From: an uncultured Chloroflexota bacterium
GTDB lineage: Bacteria > Chloroflexota > Dehalococcoidia > SAR202 > UBA11138
DNA length: 5,302 nucleotides
Direction of reading: 5' to 3'
NCBI GenBank assembly: GCA_913046025.1
Contig: CAJWRP010000209.1
Coordinates: forward strand, 1 to 5,302
The position numbers and the translations under genes were made by a program. Numbering within the stretch: the first letter of the stretch is position 1; each line of letters opens with the position of its first letter. Below are positions 4,512-5,302 of the stretch, piece by piece. The notes beneath the pieces were generated by a model. That model ran no database searches, was not told the DNA's origin, and saw nothing but the letters and a program-made list of their open reading frames with translations.

Positions 4512-5302
4512 ATGGTCACTACTATCGAGCAAAGGTATATTGATATTCACCCCGGTTCCGCTGAGCGCTGGGCCGTCGCCAGAAAGATTTTCCCAGACGG
4601 CGTTACCCACGACGGTCGCCGCATGCTGCCTTATCCTATATACGCCACGCATGGTCTCGGGCCTCTAAAGTGGGACGTTGACAATAACGAATATGTGGAC
4701 TTCTGGACGGGTCATGGCTCCATGATTTTGGGCCACGCCCACCCAGAGATCGTTAAGGCAGTGCAACACCAGGTGGCTCTGGGTACTCACCTAAGCGCAT
4801 CGTCTGACCTTGAGATTCGATGGGGTCAGCTCATTCAGGAGCTCATCCCTTCGGCAGAGAAGGTGCGCTTCCAGAGTTCGGGCACCGAGTCCACAATGAT
4901 GGCCATTCGCATGGCCCGAGCCTACACCGGCAAATCCAAGATCATCAAGTTCGAGGAGCACTTCCACGGCTGGAACGACTACCTGGCGGCTGGCGGGTCT
5001 GGACTAGGCGGCGTGCCTCAGGAGACTCTAGAAACGATAGTCGTTCTGCCTCCGAACGACATCTCGCTGGTGGAGCAGGCCTTGCAGCGCAGCGACGATA
5101 TCGCCGCAATTATCCTCGAACCAACCGGCGCACACATGGGACTGGAGCCACTGCGGCCCAACTTCCTTAACGAGCTTCGCGACCTGACCACACGAACCGG
5201 AGTGGTGCTCATCTTCGACGAGGTGGTGACGGGCTTCCGCATCTCCAAAGGTGGCGCGCAAGCACACTACGGCGTGACGCCGGACATGACGACCATGGCC
5301 AA
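4512..5302 (+). CDS. Class III aminotransferase, glutamate-1-semialdehyde aminomutase-like (C-terminus cut by window)
   Basis: The first 263 residues of a fold-type I, class III PLP aminotransferase. Visible in order: ARKIFPDGVTH (23-33), like the A-x-x-x-x-P-G-G-V start of aminomutases; W54-DVDNNEYVDF, the family's D-x-D-G-x-x-Y-x-D strand; LGHAHPEIVKAV (73-84); SSGTES (122-127), contacting the cofactor phosphate; FEEHFHGWND (147-156), whose F-HG stacks on PLP; EPTGAHMG (203-210); and DEVVTGFR (236-243), where D236 pairs with the pyridine nitrogen. The fragment ends TTMA plus the bases AA, so the next codon should be the catalytic lysine (family: TTLGK). The full protein should be about 430 residues. 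Its closest likeness is to HemL, but EP-GAHMG replaces the usual EP-x-GNMG. With no haem genes in view, a different amino donor or substrate is plausible, so I give no symbol. It is expressed from its own promoter, divergent from the threonine synthase gene. Confidence 0.92.
   Translation, partial: MVTTIEQRYIDIHPGSAERWAVARKIFPDGVTHDGRRMLPYPIYATHGLGPLKWDVDNNEYVDFWTGHGSMILGHAHPEIVKAVQHQVALGTHLSASSDLEIRWGQLIQELIPSAEKVRFQSSGTESTMMAIRMARAYTGKSKIIKFEEHFHGWNDYLAAGGSGLGGVPQETLETIVVLPPNDISLVEQALQRSDDIAAIILEPTGAHMGLEPLRPNFLNELRDLTTRTGVVLIFDEVVTGFRISKGGAQAHYGVTPDMTTMA

Noticed and set aside
4820..5170. A 116-codon plus-strand ORF rich in Arg, Gly and His
   Set aside because: Frame-shifted shadow of the aminotransferase, whose motifs all lie in the frame starting at 4512.

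Overview
The window holds four readable genes in GC-richer DNA (about 1000-5302), plus an AT-richer stretch (1 to about 960) with part of a fifth gene. There is no rRNA, tRNA, CRISPR array or transposase. The GC-richer part looks like a bacterial chromosome with unrelated metabolic genes in divergent pairs. Its protein set and the degenerate GTTCGTGGTGAGCCTGTCGAA-type repeats near 1106-1291 remind me of uncultivated Chloroflexota (Dehalococcoidia/SAR202-like). That placement is inference and rests on recall, not a search.

Layout: (1) 1-961, minus strand: the middle of a pyruvate, phosphate dikinase. It runs off the left edge and loses its N-terminal homology abruptly near 961, where base composition also shifts. 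(2) About 962-1328: no convincing gene; a small cluster of degenerate repeats. (3) 1329-2381, minus: a phosphotriesterase-superfamily metal hydrolase with all six metal ligands, closely resembling animal PTER. (4) 2388-2555: a divergent promoter region. (5) 2556-2798, plus: an 80-residue NifU C-terminal-like protein with a CPEC motif. (6) 2799-3171: a gene-free convergent region with a perfect 9-bp hairpin at 2930-2950. (7) 3172-4341, minus: a zinc-ribbon threonine synthase-type PLP enzyme. (8) 4342-4511: a second divergent promoter region, with a consensus TATAAT and a palindrome at the expected transcription start. (9) 4512 to the right edge, plus: a class III aminotransferase resembling glutamate-1-semialdehyde aminomutase, cut at the codon that should encode its PLP lysine.

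The genes do not form one operon. The hydrolase and the NifU-like gene diverge from one intergenic region, and the threonine synthase and the aminotransferase diverge from another. Amino-acid or N-acyl-amino-acid metabolism is the only loose common theme. The two most notable observations are the abrupt junction inside the dikinase gene, which may be a chimeric join, and the strong PTER likeness of the hydrolase, since mammalian PTER hydrolyses N-acetyltaurine. I found no clear evidence of a new defence or mobile system.
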